From NCBI RefSeq assembly GCF_900103985.1, contig NZ_FNIE01000007.1, forward strand, positions 186,001 through 250,000: a DNA stretch of 64,000 bases, read 5' to 3'. A program made the translations under genes and the position numbers. Below, in pieces: positions 62,009 through 64,000 of the stretch; positions within the stretch are counted from its first letter, which is position 1; each line of letters begins with the position of its first letter. Under the pieces are notes generated by a model that was not told where the DNA came from, ran no database searches, and worked only from the letters and a program-made list of their open reading frames with translations. The stretch comes from Actinacidiphila guanduensis (GTDB taxonomy: Bacteria; Actinomycetota; Actinomycetes; Streptomycetales; Streptomycetaceae).

Positions 62009-63261
62009 GCGAAGTGCTCCCGGTTGTGCGCGATCAGACGGTCGGTCAGGCCCTCGGCTTGTGCGTACTGGCCGACCAGCGGGTGGGCCAGCAGCGCGCT
62101 GAACACCCGGTCCCGCCCGCCGCGCAGCGCCGCCTCCAGGGCCAGCTCCTCGTACGCCGTCACGTGCGCGATCAGCCCCGCGTACAGCGGCTCGACCGGC
62201 GCCACGGGCAGTGGCACCGCGCCGCTGCCGTCCACCACCGCGGGCACCTCGATGACCGCGTCGTCGGCGAGGAAGGGCAGGGTGCCGTTGTTGTAGGTGT
62301 TGACCACCTGCACCTCGCCGCTGTTGCGCAGCAGCGAGGAGGCCAGCGCCACGGCAGCCTCGGAGTAGAAGGCGCCGCCCCGCTTGGAGAGCAGCGTGGG
62401 TTTCTCGTCCAGCGCCGGGTCGCCGTACATCCGGAGCAACTGCTCCTCCATCGCGGCGACTTCGGCGGCCCGCGACGGCTTGGTGCGCAGTTCGTCCACC
62501 ACCTCGTCGTGCGCGTAGTAGTAGCGCAGGTAGTAGGAGGGCACCACGCCGAGGCGGTCGACGATCTCGCGCGGCATGTGGAGGTCGTCGGCGATGGCGT
62601 CGCCGTGCTCGGCGAGCAGCTTGGGCAGCACGTCCTCGCCGTCCGGGCCGCCCAGGCGCACCCCGCGCTCCCAGGTCAGGTGGTTCAGGCCCATGTGGTC
62701 CAGGTGCACCTGCTCCGGCGCGACGTCCAGCAGCGCGGCGAACTTGCGCTGGAAGCCGATGGCGACGTTGCACAGGCCCACCGCGCGGTGGCCGGCCTGC
62801 AGGAGGGCGCGGGTGACGATGCCGACGGGGTTGGTGAAGTCGATGATCCAGGCCCGCGGCGCCACCCGGCGCACCCGCTCGGCGATGTCGAGCACCACCG
62901 GCACGGTCCGCATCGCCTTGGCCAGTCCGCCGGCGCCCGTGGTCTCCTGGCCGACGCAGCCGCACTCCAGCGGCCAGGTCTCGTCCTGGTTGCGGGCGGC
63001 CTGGCCGCCGACCCGCAGCTGCAGCAGCACCGCGTCGGCGCCCTCGACCCCCGCCTCCAGGTCGGCGGTGGTGACGACCCTGGCCGGGTGCCCCTGCCTG
63101 GCCAGGATCCGCCGGGCCAGCCCGCCCACCAGCTCCAGCCGATCGGCCGCCGGATCGACGAGCACCAGCTCCTCGACGGGCAGCGTCTCCCGCAACCGCG
63201 CGAACCCGTCGACGAGTTCGGGCGTGTACGTGGACCCGCCGCCCACGACTGCCAGTTTCAT
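61999..63261 (-). CDS. GH4 6-phospho-beta-glucosidase
   Basis: This 420-residue NAD/Mn-dependent glycosidase family 4 enzyme has the Rossmann start VVGGGSTYTPELVDG, IIDFTNPVGIVTRAL, metal Cys in LCNVAIGFQRK and metal His in LDHMGLNHLTWERG, with YYLRYYYAHDEVV after. GH4 6-phospho-beta-glucosidases cleave disaccharides phosphorylated at C6. ATG 63261 overlaps the permease stop (ATGA). The adjacent kinase may supply the phosphorylated substrate, since the locus has an ABC importer rather than a PTS. Confidence 0.92.
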   Translation of the reverse strand: MKLAVVGGGSTYTPELVDGFARLRETLPVEELVLVDPAADRLELVGGLARRILARQGHPARVVTTADLEAGVEGADAVLLQLRVGGQAARNQDETWPLECGCVGQETTGAGGLAKAMRTVPVVLDIAERVRRVAPRAWIIDFTNPVGIVTRALLQAGHRAVGLCNVAIGFQRKFAALLDVAPEQVHLDHMGLNHLTWERGVRLGGPDGEDVLPKLLAEHGDAIADDLHMPREIVDRLGVVPSYYLRYYYAHDEVVDELRTKPSRAAEVAAMEEQLLRMYGDPALDEKPTLLSKRGGAFYSEAAVALASSLLRNSGEVQVVNTYNNGTLPFLADDAVIEVPAVVDGSGAVPLPVAPVEPLYAGLIAHVTAYEELALEAALRGGRDRVFSALLAHPLVGQYAQAEGLTDRLIAHNREHFAWA

Positions 63262-64000
63262 CCCTTGACTCCTGTGAGCGTCACGCCTTCGATGAAGGCT
63301 TTCTGGGCGAAGAAGAAGACCAGGATCACCGGGGCCATGACCAGAACGGTCGCGGCCATGGTGAGGTTCCAGTCGGTGTGGTGGGCGCCGCGGAAGGACT
63401 CCAAGCCGTAACTGAGCGTCCAGGCTCCCGGGTTGGAGCTGGCGTAGATCTGCGGGCCGAAGTAGTCGTTCCAGCAGTAGAAGAACTGGAAGAGCGCGAC
63501 GGCCGCGATGGCCGGGCGGATCATCGGGACCACCACGGTGAGCAGGGTGCGCAGTTCGCCGCAGCCGTCGACCCTGGCCGCCTCGGTGTACTCCCTGGGC
63601 ACGGTGAGCAGGAACTGGCGCAGCAGGAAGATGGTGAAGGCGTCGCCGAAGGCCATCGGGATGATCAGCGGCCACAAGGTGCCGTCCATGCCCAGCTGCT
63701 TGGTCCAGAACAGGTACATCGGGATGATGACGACCTGGGGCGGCAGCATCATCGTGGAGATCACCAGCACCATGACCAGGTTGCGGCCCCGGAAGCGGAA
63801 CTTGGCGAGCGCGTAGGCCACCGGCAGCGAGGACACCACGGTGAGCGCGGTGCCTGCCACGGCGTAGACCAGGGTGTTGCGCCACCAGGTCAGGAAGCCC
63901 GGGGTGTCCCACACGGTACGGAAGTTGGACCACACGAAGGGGTGCGGCCACAGGTCGCGGGTGAGCGTCTGGTTGTCGCTCATCAGCGCGGTGAGCAGCA
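63258..64000 (-). CDS. Carbohydrate ABC permease (MalG type), 5' end outside window
   Basis: The visible part, 246 codons to the right edge, is a MalG-type inner-membrane permease of a sugar ABC importer. It contains most of the membrane helices (WRNTLVYAVAGTALTVVSSL, VMVLVISTMMLPPQVVIIPM) and the EAA loop REYTEAARVDGCGELRTLLT that contacts the ATPase. An ATG at 63983 exists, but homologues have one more helix before DLWPHPF, so the true start is probably beyond the window. The binding protein and second permease should lie upstream. Confidence 0.9.
   Translation of the reverse strand, partial: LLTALMSDNQTLTRDLWPHPFVWSNFRTVWDTPGFLTWWRNTLVYAVAGTALTVVSSLPVAYALAKFRFRGRNLVMVLVISTMMLPPQVVIIPMYLFWTKQLGMDGTLWPLIIPMAFGDAFTIFLLRQFLLTVPREYTEAARVDGCGELRTLLTVVVPMIRPAIAAVALFQFFYCWNDYFGPQIYASSNPGAWTLSYGLESFRGAHHTDWNLTMAATVLVMAPVILVFFFAQKAFIEGVTLTGVKG

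Overview
The window is high-GC, gene-dense actinobacterial chromosome, almost certainly Streptomyces or a close relative (Streptomycetaceae). Supporting signs are frequent GTG starts, 4-bp start/stop overlaps inside operons, a DynA/DynB-type dynamin pair next to a short SSB without an acidic tail (both linked to sporulation in Streptomyces), a Cys-Gln thioester surface protein with an LAxTG sorting signal, and a PknG kinase operon. No insertion sequence, prophage, CRISPR array or secondary-metabolite cluster was seen.

Left part (1-17.8 kb), metabolism. A carboxyltransferase gene of methylcrotonyl-CoA carboxylase type, cut by the left edge, diverges from a TetR regulator, an acyl-CoA dehydrogenase and a TesB thioesterase; palindromic sites fill the divergent promoter. 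Next come a conserved phosphatase diverging from agmatinase, a 1299-residue fused two-half ABC exporter, a lipoprotein, a sugar isomerase-like protein, and a MarR-GNAT fusion. A LacI regulator then diverges from a three-gene sugar operon (Gfo/Idh dehydrogenase, DHDPS-like DUF993 aldolase, sugar isomerase); two 13-bp LacI-type operators lie between them.

Middle (17.8-40 kb), core and development. This holds a RecD2-type helicase, citrate synthase, an SDR, a DedA membrane protein, a small HTH protein, a class II aldolase with a SIS-domain sugar isomerase, a MarR regulator, a secreted lactonase-like propeller, a SigB/F-type sigma factor and tRNA-Arg(TCT). The dynA-dynB operon, ssbB, the thioester surface protein, the ABC-F factor EttA, a hotdog thioesterase and a 238-residue unknown follow.

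Right part (40-64 kb), signalling and transport. A three-gene MacB/FtsX-type ABC operon has two giant permeases and an ATPase with a C-terminal AbrB-like segment. After a truncated haemoglobin gene comes the most striking locus: a nine-gene minus-strand run encoding a GlnX-like membrane protein, GlnH-like binding protein, helical protein, a tiny doubly coupled ORF, PknG, PP2C phosphatase, VWA protein, FHA protein and MBL hydrolase. It is an enlarged version of the mycobacterial GlnX-GlnH-PknG amino-acid sensing module. The right edge carries a translationally coupled sugar-uptake set: ABC permease (cut by the edge), GH4 6-phospho-beta-glucosidase and BadF-type kinase.

Most long ORFs opposite these genes are GC-bias shadows and are omitted. 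Functions rest on motif recognition by eye; no database search was run.
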